From: Macrothele yani
Lineage: Eukaryota; Arthropoda; Arachnida; Araneae; Macrothelidae
Assembly: GCA_039090855.1 (NCBI GenBank)
Contig: CM077010.1
Coordinates: 44,906,905-44,970,904, forward strand
Length of the DNA stretch: 64,000 bases
Reading direction: 5' to 3'
Each line of letters starts with the position of its first letter. Within the stretch, counting starts at the first letter, position 1. Under the pieces are notes generated by a model, which saw nothing but the letters and a program-made list of their open reading frames with translations, did no database searches and was not told the DNA's origin. Of this stretch, positions 53,662 through 63,003 are shown piece after piece. The translations under genes and the position numbers were made by a program.

Positions 53662-53732
53662 AATGATCTATATATAGAAACAGATTTTGACATTTACAAC
53701 GTCAAAAATCGGTTTCTGAATGCAGATCATTC
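53662..53732. repeat. Short stem-loop, about 31-bp arms and nine-base loop
   Basis: 'aatgatctatatatagaaac' and 'agattttgac' pair with 'gtcaaaaatcggtttctg' and 'aatgcagatcatt' with a few mismatches. A further 11-bp stem (ttgtatcctcg/cgaggatacaa) lies at 53837-53873. The minus-strand open frame 53668-53925 spans both and is unassigned. Confidence 0.7.
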
Positions 53733-54240
53733 TGGGATCTACCCAAAAAATCCTGCTCTTATCTTTGTCACCTGTGTAATTCACACCCTGTCCACGAACA
53801 ATGTACGGTGACTTCCAGCTCAGAGACCTTCCACTATTGTATCCTCGACAGATCTCTCTTGCCGAGGATACAAATTTCTTGCTAGTTCTTTGGTTATTAC
53901 CCGGGCAAACAACTGGGTTCGACATTCAAGAGAGGAATTCACATTTTATTTCTTTTCGTGCCCTGGCAAACGAAGGACTTGCGGTCAACTTCTGGAGAAA
54001 TAAAAGTTCTTATCGCCGCCAAAATGAAAAATTCAAACATATGTAAAACTAATAAGAACCCCCCACACACACACACACAGTTAAAGAGATAGGGGGAGAT
54101 TCGTCTTCCGCTACTATTTTAAACCTCAAAGATGCTAATTACGTTACATTTAACTGAAACCCTGTCAATGGTGCGTTCATTTAATTGGCGCCTATAGCGA
54201 GAGCCCCACTGACCGTAACCCAGTTAAGTCCCTGGCTTTT

Positions 54241-54457
54241 CTTTTATTAGGGTTTAACGACCACCGTGAGCAACTCAATGTGCTATAGCAGTCGCCCGTT
54301 CCTAATTTAGGGCCACTGAACTCCAGAGAAAGGAAATAGCCAGTGCCGTAAAACAAACACAACATTCATGCCTCACCGGGACTCGAACCGGGACCAATCA
54401 CGGAAGAATGTTCAAAGAAGCTATGGCTTAGACCACTGCGCAACCGGGGTGGCGCTC
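54241..54457 (-). mobile_element. SINE family A, full length
   Basis: 'agggtttaacgaccaccgtg', 'cccgttcctaatttagggcc', inverse B-box 'gggactcgaaccggg' and inverse A-box 'ccactgcgcaaccgggg'. Confidence 0.88.
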
Positions 54458-54757
54458 TGTCTTGAACTGTATTTAGCGATTTAATTTGTCATGGATGATT
54501 AGCATATAGTTGATGACATATTTTAACAGCTTTCTTAAATATTCTGTATCCAATTTGTTTCGTTCAACAAAAAAGGTTTCATCAGCAACAACAGGAATTA
54601 CACGTTCCTAAAAAAACCTTGAAGAAATGTTTACAACGGCTTCAAGCTTCCATTTCCACTATTGGATACTACATTCACAGAAATCTGAGCCAATTCGCCA
54701 GGAACACTTCAGCAAACTTTACTCATCATCGTCAAAAGAATTCCCATGTTGACCAAA

Positions 54758-54838
54758 CATCGACGATTTCCACTAATTCTTCCTTATATTCTGACAATCA
54801 ACAATTCTCAAGGACAAACTTTCAAACAAGGTAGCATT
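54758..54838 (+). repeat. Dispersed repeat R3, copy A
   Basis: 'ttccactaattcttcc', 'tgacaatcaacaa', 'tctcaa' and 'aaactttcaaacaaggtagc' are shared with 56985-57068, in the same orientation and order. The two copies lie on either side of the Tc1 at 55053-56459. Confidence 0.7.
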
Positions 54839-55052
54839 GATCATCTTTTCGCGCACTGATGCAAAGCAAACAACTGTTTGGTGGAAAAGTGACCATAATC
54901 GGAGGAAACTGCAGCGAAGTCCTTGCATATACCCATCGTCACATGTTCAGCAAGTACGCCTGCCTTCGAGTACTGCATTAAATTGATTGCACTGTGTCAA
55001 GCATTTCACCAAAGTAAAGAACAAATATGCGAAGCGTGTAACACAACACATA

Positions 55053-56459
55053 CACTGCTGGCCACCCATAATGCAACACCGAGAAGGACAAAGAGAATGC
55101 AAAGCCAGATTTACTGGGCACATATCAACAGATACAAAGATGAAACGATTGAGCTTACAGGCCCGTGCGACTTGCGGGACACGCAGCCATCAATAGTTCG
55201 TGCGGCCCCTAAGGCTGGCAACAACGGCCGCTGCCCGCCGCGGCATCGAACGAAAGAGGCTTTGGATGTGGGCTTGTGGTATGCCGGTACAGGCTGCTTC
55301 CACACGTTGCCACAGTTCATCAGGCGTAGCCGCAGGTGGTGCTAGCCGGGCCACCCGGTTGCCGATCAGCGACCAGACCTGTTCGATGGGCGATATATCG
55401 GGAGAACAGGCGAGCCACGGCAGCAATGACACCTGGTGGGCCGTGAAGAATTGTTGCACGATGCGTGCCACGTGCGGGGCGCATTGTCCTGTTGAAACGT
55501 GGCCGCTGGCAGGTCCTGCAGGTAAGGGAGGACTACAGGTTCCAAAACGTCGGAGATGTAGTGGTGGCTGTTGAGTGTACCAGCGATGCGTACCAGAGGG
55601 TTGCGGGTGTCATATCCAATTGCGCCCCAAACCATAACGCCAGGCGACGGACTGGTATGGCGATGCATAATGCAGGAGTCATACAGTCTCTCGCCGCGGT
55701 GCCGCCACACGCGGATCCGACCATCGTGGTGTTGCAGGCAGAAGCAGGATTCGTCGGAGAAGACAAAGTCGTACCATTCCGTAGTCCAGGTGCGGCGTTC
55801 AACGGCCCACTGCCGCCGCACTACCCGGTGGTGTAACGTCAATGGTAATCGGAGCAATGGGCGCCGTGCGACAAGCCTCCACTCTTGCAGACGACGTCTA
55901 ACGGTACGTGCTGGCACAGGTTATTGCACAACACACCCTAATTCCTCAGCTAACGCTCCTGATGTGGCTGTGCGAGCCGTGAATTTCGCCGCACAACGTG
56001 CCGGTCCTCTCGATCGGTGGTGTGCCGCGGCTGCGGCAATCTCTCACGTCAGTCCGTCTGTCCCTCCTGCACCCATCGAATCCATACTATCCTCACTGTG
56101 GCTGATGTCGTCCCACACGGGCGCCGAGGTCTCGGTACGATAAACCGCTGTCACGATAAGCCACTGTTCGGCCTGTGTGGAACTCCGAAACGTGCTGGAA
56201 TGACTGCCGTATTCTGCGACGAGGCATCAGGAAGCTTCCCACGCACAGGTACGGCAGCACAACACATCTCCGCTACTTAAACCCCGCCTTCTGTGCACCC
56301 TTCTTACAGTGCTTGTCGGTGGCGTGCCGGGAGCACATGATTTGCATATGCCCTGCAATGCCAATAGTTTGTATGTTCTCTCGCGGACGACGCATGCTGC
56401 GAATATCAGGCCAATCGGATGCTTCCTTCTTGGTGTTGCATTTTGGGTGGCCAGCAGTG
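55053..56459 (-). mobile_element. Tc1-like transposon of the 1407-bp family, copy 2
   Basis: It begins cactgctggccaccca and ends with the exact inverse tgggtggccagcagtg, with TA on both sides (55051-55052 and 56460-56461). Length is 1407 bp, equal to copy 1 at 24712-26118, and the two are similar throughout. Confidence 0.93.
55190..56130 (-). pseudogene. Tc1-like transposase, frameshifted
   Basis: The N-terminal part is spread over frames upstream of 55917. From there ARTVRRRLQEWRLVARRPLL leads into the catalytic part: FSDESCFCL (about 55760) and FQQDNA (about 55487). A one-base loss right after NA shifts the frame, so the HVARIVQQFF continuation is read separately from 55471. The third motif is SPIEQVW (about 55385). 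The end (RSMPRRAAAVVASLRGRTNY) matches copy 1. The three catalytic residues are encoded but not in one frame. Confidence 0.85.
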
Positions 56460-56984
56460 TATAATAAATGGCTGCTTTTTCTTTTGGATGATGGAACATG
56501 CGGGGTATTCCATGTGTGTAGTTCTCGATTAAAATCCCTCCACGATTAATTTCAGCAGAAAATCTCAGACAGTATTTGTGGACAAAATCTGAACGAAATT
56601 CCGTTCGAAGAAGTGAGGAAAATTGTTCTTGTATTGATAAACAAACACTTAACGTGTATGACAATGACTAAACTGCGAGAAAAATTGGAAACATTTTATA
56701 GCACCGGCTCAATCTTTTCCAAATACCCTTATTATACAACTAATTATTCTTTTGAGTTTCGTATATATTCTTTTGAGTTCCTGATACCCAGTAGCCTACA
56801 CATACGTTAGTCCTCAAATACTTAGCGTCATCATGATTCTTCTAAATGACTTTGCAGCAAATAATCATGCAGAATTATAACTGAAGCTATAACCATTTCT
56901 GAATACAACAGTGAAAACAGTCTTTATACCAAGAACCGATTTGCCACAAATTGATGCAAATCTACCTTGTATTTTGAAGTGTCG

Positions 56985-57068
56985 TCAGTTTCCAATAATT
57001 CCTCCTCATACCATGACAATCAACAAATCTCAACGACTAAACTTTCAAACAAGGTAGCAACAAATTGA
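56985..57068 (+). repeat. Dispersed repeat R3, copy B
   Basis: Counterpart of 54758-54838. Nothing coding is seen between 56465 and 57180. Confidence 0.7.
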
Positions 57069-57181
57069 AGATGCTTGTTTTTTCTCATGGGAAATTTATG
57101 TGGTCCAGAAATCCCCAACAAATAAGATTTACGTTAAGACAACTCACGTGCAAAATAACATGCGACACCCACAAAACACTT

Positions 57182-57730
57182 TTTGACGTAGGGCTAGGTC
57201 TTACTCCGCAGATAGTACGGGGAGACTAATGGCTGACCGCCTGTGACCAAAATAGGTCCCAACTGAAATCATTATAGGGTTAAAAATACGTGCCGCACAC
57301 TTATCATGCTAGCATATTCGTAAACAGCATGGGTCCAATTCGCGTACTGTGAAATACATCGTGGGCGCGACTCCCTTCACGCGGAGAAAAAGATGCAATA
57401 TTTTTTCTTATTTTTTTTTATTTGAGGTTTAACGACCGCCGTGAGCAACTCAATGGGCTATAAGCAGTCCCCCGTCCCTAATTTAGGGCCACTGGTTCCA
57501 GGGAAGGGAGAGAGCCAGTGCCGTAAGACAAACACAACATCCATGCCACTTCGGGATTCGAACCGGACTCCATCTCTGACGAATGATCAGAAGCCATCGG
57601 TTAGACCACTGCGCCACCGGGGCGGCACAATATTTCCGTGTGTGTCGCCGCGTTTGACTCAGGCTATCTCGGCAACCGTGAGAGCAACGTGACTGTGCGT
57701 GGTATCGTTCTAAAGCTCTCGACGAGATCT
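57182..57730 (+). repeat. Dispersed repeat R1, copy B, with a SINE inside
   Basis: Collinear with copy A (997-1092 plus 2249-2490). Here the Penelope target aaatcattatag at about 57251-57262 is uninterrupted. A SINE occupies 57404-57627 instead. R1 runs into the 160-bp tandem repeat at its 3' side. Confidence 0.75.
57404..57627 (-). mobile_element. SINE family A, full length, nested in R1
   Basis: The target-site duplication caatattt lies at 57396-57403 and 57628-57635. It is well preserved: 'gaggtttaacgaccgccgtg', 'cccgtccctaatttagggcc', inverse B-box 'gggattcgaacc', inverse A-box 'ccactgcgccaccgggg'. Confidence 0.93.
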
Positions 57731-58130
57731 ATACAAACATTCGAAGAACATATCGCAGTGGCTTGAACTGAACATTCAAAAAAATTTTCTGGTGAACACT
57801 TTTGACAATATCGCGGTTTAGCTGGACAACCGTAAGTGCAAAAATCTGAGTAGTACCATTTTGAAGCTCTCGAAGAGATCTACTTAAATGTATAAAGAAC
57901 ATATCGCAGTGGTATAAACTAAACGTTTAAATTTTTTTCTTGTAGACTGGTGAATACTTTTGACAATATCATGGTTTATCTGGACAACCGTGAGTGCAAA
58001 ACGACTATGCGTGGTATCATTTTAAAGCTCTCGACGAGATCTATTCAAATACGTAAAAGAACATATCGCAGTGGTTTAAACTAAAAGTTTTACAAATTGT
58101 TTTCGTGTGAACGGGTTAACGTTTTCCACA
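57700..58130 (+). repeat. Tandem repeat, about 160-bp unit, three copies
   Basis: 'aaagctctcgacgagatct' recurs near 57711, 57872 and 58032, each followed by 'gaacatatcgcagtgg' and, in two intervals, 'ttttgacaatatc' and 'tggacaaccgt'. Identity is about 75-80%. Confidence 0.88.
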
Positions 58131-58525
58131 ATGCCACGGAATTTACAGAATGAACGCAAGCAAATGTGGAGAAAATCAAAACGAGAGGCAAGAGCAAGTG
58201 TTGAGGAATGTAAGAAGCACAGGAAGACAGAGCACCACGTTGAGTAATTCGTGTACCGATCTGCTTTGTGTTCGCAATATACCCAGCATTATTTCTAAAA
58301 ATTATGTAAGCTACTTTTCATATCATAGACCTGTGTTGGCTATAACAAATTAAATAAACTCTTTGAACCCATACTCCACAAGCTCATTTCAACTCTCCGA
58401 TCTATAAGTCACAGTTCTACGTTCTAAACTGATGGCTCAATCAGAACTGAGCGTACCTGTATTTTTTTTACCGCGAGATCTTCCATAAACCCTTTAGAAA
58501 ATAATTAACAACACATTTTTAAAAT

Positions 58526-58656
58526 TGGTTCCGGAGACGGAAGAGAGAGCGAATACCATAAGAGACAAATACAGCATCCACGTCTCTCCAATGATTCGAA
58601 CCCAGACCCATGTAGGACAGAAACCAGAACTTAGACCGCTGCACCACTGGGGCGGC
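58526..58656 (-). mobile_element. SINE family A, head-only fragment
   Basis: 'ggttccggagacggaagaga', inverse B-box 'gattcgaacccag' and inverse A-box 'ccgctgcaccactggggcgg' are present. The tail portion is missing. Confidence 0.8.
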
Positions 58657-58689
58657 AAACAAGTGCTCAACATACACTGTATTATCAAA

Positions 58690-59436
58690 AGTGTTAGGTC
58701 ACCGCAATGTTTTGGGATAGATGGCTTTTTGCAATTAGTGCTTAGTAGCTCCACCCATTGCTTCTATGAGAGCGGCAACAAGTCGAGGCATACTATCAAC
58801 CAATTTCCGGTAGGTCTTGACAGGAATGGCTAGCCATTCGTCCTGCAAAGCTGCTACCAGAGCAGAGAGCGAAGACGGTCTTTGTGATCGATTTCGTATC
58901 CGTCACTCCAGTTTCTCCCTGAGGTGTCCTATGGTGTTAATATCAGGACTTTGAGCAGGCCAGTCCAACAGTTCCACCATTTTTCAAGAAAACACTCCGT
59001 GCAGTGTCGCAGGGATCTCGAAACAACTTTCATTTCCATAATACTGCAGCATTGTTGGCAGGGAAGAATTATCCAGAAACCCAAATACATTTCAGAGTTC
59101 GTGGTTTGTGGTATAATAACCAACAGGCCGAGTCTCATCCACCAAAGACAACTCCATACCGTGACGGATCCACCCCCGAAATTAACATTTGGAAGAACAC
59201 AGTCCGACGAAGATCGTACCCCGGGTTGGGTTGTCGCCAAATCCAAACACTCCCATCAGATTGAAAGAGTGAAAAGCGTGACTCGTCACTCCATAGAACA
59301 GCTCTCCAGTCTTCCACAGTCCAGGAATGACGTGAGACACACAACTCAAAACGGCGATTTGCATTCGCGGTAGTGATGTGTGGTTTGTGTGCTGCTGCTC
59401 TACAATAATAACCCACATTGTGCAACTCTCTGCCGG
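58690..59436 (-). pseudogene. Tc1-like transposase fragment, catalytic glutamate lost
   Basis: On the minus strand: AGRELHNVGYY, then AVLWSDESRFSLF (about 59290, first catalytic aspartate), GSVWIWRQPNPGYDL, FGGGSVTVWSCLWWMRLGLL (about 59175), a decayed second region near 59040, and LDWPAQSPDINTIGHL (about 58955). The last motif has glycine in place of the catalytic glutamate expected after TI. The C-terminus (VDSMPRLVAALIEAMGG) is readable near 58790. Frames change several times. Confidence 0.78.
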
Positions 59437-59652
59437 CCGACCCGGTGGCACAGTGGTCTAAGCGATGGCTTATGACCATTCGTCCGAGAAGTGTCCTAGT
59501 TCGATTCCCGGTGAGCCATGGATATCGTGTTTGTCTTACAGCAGTGGCTCTCTCCCTTCCCTGGAGACAGTGACAATAAATTAGGGACGGGTGACTGCTT
59601 ATAACCCACTGAGTTGCTCACGGTGGTCGTTAAAACTCCAATCCAAAAGAAA
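59437..59652 (+). mobile_element. SINE family A, full length, nested in Tc1
   Basis: The target-site duplication aactctctgccgg/aactctctgctgg lies at 59424-59436 and 59653-59665, with one mismatch. A-box 'ggtggcacagtggtctaag' and B-box 'agttcgattcccgg'. The tail is A-rich. Confidence 0.92.
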
Positions 59653-59857
59653 AACTCTCTGCTGGTATTCGGTTGTCCATAATCAAATATTCGATTTTTG
59701 ATCCCTTGTGTTTTGAGAATGTGGTGTGTTCAAAACAGTGAATATGTATGCAAGTGTAATATATCATTGGAAAGCTTGAAATCCGCAGATTGTAACCTTT
59801 TGGTTCACTTTATTAAAACATGATCTTTCCAACTCTATATCTCCGTTTCAGTGAAAG

Positions 59858-60766
59858 ATGAATAAATGTGATTTTCGGGCAATTTTCATCTACGAGTTCA
59901 AATTGGGCCACAACGGAGCGCAAGCTACGCGAAACATTGTTGCTGCCTCTAGGAAGGATGCTGCTAACGAGCGTACGGTGCGAAGATGGTTCGCAAAATT
60001 ACAGGCTGGCAACACGAACCTCGACAATGAAGAGCGTGGACGACCAAGTACCGTCATCGATGACGACGCGTTGAAAGCGCATGTTGAAGCATATCAACAC
60101 AAAACTGTTCGTGAGCTTGAGGGAGAATTGGGAGTAAGTAAATCAGCTGTTTCTGTGAGCCTCAACCAAATTGAAAAGTCCAAGAAGCTCGACAAAATTC
60201 ATGGGTGCCACATGAATTCAACGAGAAATCAATATAATCGTCCCTTGGAAATCTCGTCGGGGCTGCTTTTGCGCAACAAAACCAATCATTTTCTAGAACG
60301 CATCGTGACATGCGACGAAACGTTGATCCTGTACAACATCCGTCTACGTTCCACGTCGTGGTTGGACCTCGACAAAGCTTCTCAACACTTCTCCAAACCA
60401 AAACTCCATTACCAGAAGGTTATGGTGACTGTTTGGTGGTCTTCAACCGCTTTAATTCACTGCTGCTTCCTGAATGCGGGCGAAACGATGACCGCGGCAA
60501 AATATTATCAGGAAATCGACGAAATGCACCTCGAACTGCAACGCATTCGCCCATCGTTAGTTAACAGAGAGTACCCAATACTTCTGCACGACAACGCGAG
60601 ACCGCACGTCGCGCGAGTCACCCTGCAAAAGTTGAACGAATTGGGCTACAAGACTCTACCTCATACACCATTTTCACCAGACCTTTCGCCAACCAACTAC
60701 CACTTTTTCAAGCATGTGGAACAATTTTTGAAAGGGAAAATTTTCCACAACCAAGCTACTGCGTAA
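59858..60766 (+). CDS. Mariner transposase, 302-codon open frame, last catalytic residue changed
   Basis: An N-terminal helix-turn-helix region (IYEFKLGHNGAQATRNI, residues 11-27; TVRRWFAKLQAG, 40-51) is followed by GRPSTVIDDD (61-70) and a second helix region (TVRELEGELGVSKSAV). The catalytic motifs are TCDETLIL (D153), LLHDNARPH (D245) and FSPDLSPTNYHFF, where position 280 is asparagine instead of aspartate. The spacing from 245 to 280 is the mariner DD34D spacing. The frame stops after HNQATA, about 40 residues short of usual; mariner-like codons (NAFQAF) continue in another frame downstream. The ATG fits the expected start. Without the third acid the enzyme should be inactive. Confidence 0.88.
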   Translation: MNKCDFRAIFIYEFKLGHNGAQATRNIVAASRKDAANERTVRRWFAKLQAGNTNLDNEERGRPSTVIDDDALKAHVEAYQHKTVRELEGELGVSKSAVSVSLNQIEKSKKLDKIHGCHMNSTRNQYNRPLEISSGLLLRNKTNHFLERIVTCDETLILYNIRLRSTSWLDLDKASQHFSKPKLHYQKVMVTVWWSSTALIHCCFLNAGETMTAAKYYQEIDEMHLELQRIRPSLVNREYPILLHDNARPHVARVTLQKLNELGYKTLPHTPFSPDLSPTNYHFFKHVEQFLKGKIFHNQATA

Positions 60767-60915
60767 AAACGCCTTTCAAGCTTTCATTGCTTTCAGAACT
60801 GATTTTTTATGCTACCGGAATACAAAACGCTGTTTCTGGTTGACAAAAAAAACCAAAATGTGTTGAATCGATGGTTCTTATTGCGATTAATCATATTTAT
60901 TCTGAGCTGAGATAT
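60767..60915 (+). pseudogene. Frameshifted C-terminal tail of the mariner transposase
   Basis: Codons for NAFQAFIAFRTDF and then YATGIQNAVSG-like sequence appear in shifted frames, as in the end of related mariner proteins. No terminal inverted repeat was identified with confidence. Confidence 0.55.
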
Positions 60916-61446
60916 GTGTGATTGACGAAGAGTATTCAAATCGGGCATTCCATTATTGGACAACCTAATAGTTACAGTACTAACAGAGCCATTTTAAGAC
61001 TTTCCTACAACAGCAGTGATGCTTACGGCAGAGGAAGAGCGGGATTTCCTCACATTTCTTACGATGGCCTTTCCGTTACTTTCCAGTCAGTTTGTGCGAC
61101 CTTCCTGAATGCTTTTCTGCGGTAGTTGCTAAGTCCTGCTTACATCTCTTCACATCACTTGCAATCGATTTTGGTATATTTAGTGTAGCTGCGATTCTCC
61201 CAATGGAAAATTTACTTAAATGTCATCCTATGGCCAGCCTACGTTGGAACACGGAAAGCACAAGAAAAGTTTATGTCCACGCTGCATATTCCCTTCAAAT
61301 TCCCAGAAATTTTGATAGTAAGTGAATTTGACTACTCGTACCTACCGACTCACAGCGCACCTTCCTGCGCAGCAGTTCTTCGCACTTATGCATATATTTG
61401 GTAGTGTCCGAATAATTTTGATGATATATATGTTTTGGGTTCAAGG
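60916..61446. other. Non-coding stretch without a recognised element
   Basis: Short open frames only, none recognised. Confidence 0.5.
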
Positions 61447-61547
61447 AATTTAAAAAAAATCCTTTTCTAATAACTTTGTACACGGATTATAAATTTCTGG
61501 GAATTTATAATCCATGTACAAGGTTATTAGAAAAGGCTTTTTTTTTT
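61447..61547. repeat. Near-perfect hairpin, about 45-bp arms, five-base loop
   Basis: 'aaaaaatccttttctaataa' and 'ctttgtacacggattataaatt' (61450-61495) pair with the inverse at 61501-61547 with only a few mismatches. Loop is tctgg. Confidence 0.92.
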
Positions 61548-61781
61548 TCAATCAATCCAAGCCGTACGCAGATTTGTTTTGCGCCTCTTCTAGTTTTAAA
61601 GGACGGTTTTATCAGTTTGAATTTGGTTTTCTTTATTCTTCAAGAACTTTAAATTATATTCGTATTCTGCTACATTGTTATTAGAAATGCCTTTTCTTTA
61701 CGTACAGGTTGTGTCTTCGGTCCGTCATTTGTTATTGTTAACCCCTATTAACGACCATACCGCCCAAAACACACCCATATA

Positions 61782-63001
61782 CACTGAAGAGCAATTGACT
61801 TAGAGACAGCTGGCGTTATGCAAGTGTGACGCTGTAGGCGGCACTGTAAACGGAAACGACATGACGTATTCAGCGATCCGACAATATAGGGAGTGATGCG
61901 ACGGGAATCAGATAGAGTCGAACGCAGTATGGGTAAGACGAAGGCTCTAAGCGCCTTTGATCGTGGGCAAATGGTCGGGCCCCGACGAATGGGTCACTCC
62001 ATCTAGGAAGTCCTACAGGCACTGGGATTTTCACGAGCCACTGTGTCACGGGTGCACCATGAGTACATCGAATCCGGTAAAACGATCCCTGCAAGGACCA
62101 ACTGCCGTGGACAAGAGCGTGTGGATGGGCGGGGTCATCGTCGGCTAGCTCGCATTGTAACAGCGGATAGACGGGCCCCAGTGCAAGAAATCACTCGGCA
62201 ATTTAACGTTGGTGCACAAAAATGTGTGAGCAGCAACACCATTCAGAACCATTTCCTCGCTATGGGGTACAGAAGCCATCGTCCCACGAGGGTACCGCTG
62301 CTAACCGCACATCACAGGGTGCAAAGATTAGTATGGGCGCGGGAACATCGCCACTGGACCCCAGACATGTAAGAAAATATTGCCTGGACTGATGAGTCGA
62401 GATTCACGTTGGTACCTGCGGATGGCAGGATGCGAGTACGGCGCAAACCACATAAAGCGATGGGTCCTTCTTGCCAGCAGGGTACTCTTTAAGCTGGTGG
62501 GGGTGGCATTCTCGTCTGGGGGTTGTTTACGTGGACTGAAATGGGACTCCTGGTACGTGTGACATCGTCCCTCACAGGTCAACGTTACCGGGATATCTTG
62601 GACGACCATTTGCTCCCGTTTGTGCGTCTTCAACATCTCACTGGGTACCCCATCCTGCAACAAGCCAATGTACCGTGCCATTGCTCCCGAATTGTATCCG
62701 AATGGTTGGATGAACACTCCACCGACGTGACCTCGCTTCCTTGGCCAGCTAGGTCACCTGACCTCAATCCCATCGAGCACATCTGGGATGCCATCGAGGT
62801 AGATGTTCGAGGCTCTGACCCCCTTCATCAAATCTTCGTGAACTGTGGGAGCTTGTTCAGGGGTCGTGGATCCGTATGGCTTTCCAATGCTTCCGGTGTC
62901 TTGTCGAGTCCATACTGAGACGAATCGCCACCGTCATCAGGGCAGAAGGTGGTGCTACACGTTACTAGGCAGGTATCTCTAATTCAATTGCTCTTCAGTG
63001 T
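61782..63001 (+). mobile_element. Tc1-like transposon with exact 17-bp terminal inverted repeats
   Basis: The ends are cactgaagagcaattga (61782) and its exact inverse tcaattgctcttcagtg (ending 63001), with TA on both sides (61780-61781 and 63002-63003). Length is 1220 bp. The right 45 bp also occur alone at 20304-20348. Confidence 0.93.
61929..62967 (+). pseudogene. Tc1-like transposase, three stops and a changed catalytic residue
   Basis: From ATG at 61929 one frame runs through MGKTKALSAFDRGQMVG and GHSI-stop-EVLQALGFSRATV (a helix-turn-helix), a second helix region (PVQEITRQFNV), and RPTRVPLLTAHHRVQRLVW. The catalytic motifs are IAWTDESRFTL (about 62390), LQQANVPCH (about 62665), with alanine in place of the catalytic aspartate, and LNPIEHIWD (about 62775). 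Stops lie at about 62007, 62370 and 62507. A frameshift near 62830 moves the C-terminus (RRIATVIRAEGGATRY) to another frame. It is inactive. Confidence 0.87.
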
Positions 63002-63003
63002 AT

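Larger units (their letters stand above)
58675..59680 (-). mobile_element. Tc1-like transposon, 5'-incomplete, with nested SINE
   Basis: The left terminus follows TA (58673-58674) and begins cactgtattatcaaaagtg. The transposase reads leftward. The SINE at 59437-59652 sits in its N-terminal half. Beyond 59680 I cannot find the matching right terminus or the N-terminal codons, so the element is truncated. Confidence 0.75.

Noticed and set aside
53668..53925. Possible exon on the minus strand
   Set aside because: 85 codons without known motifs, overlapping two strong stem-loops that explain the unusual composition.
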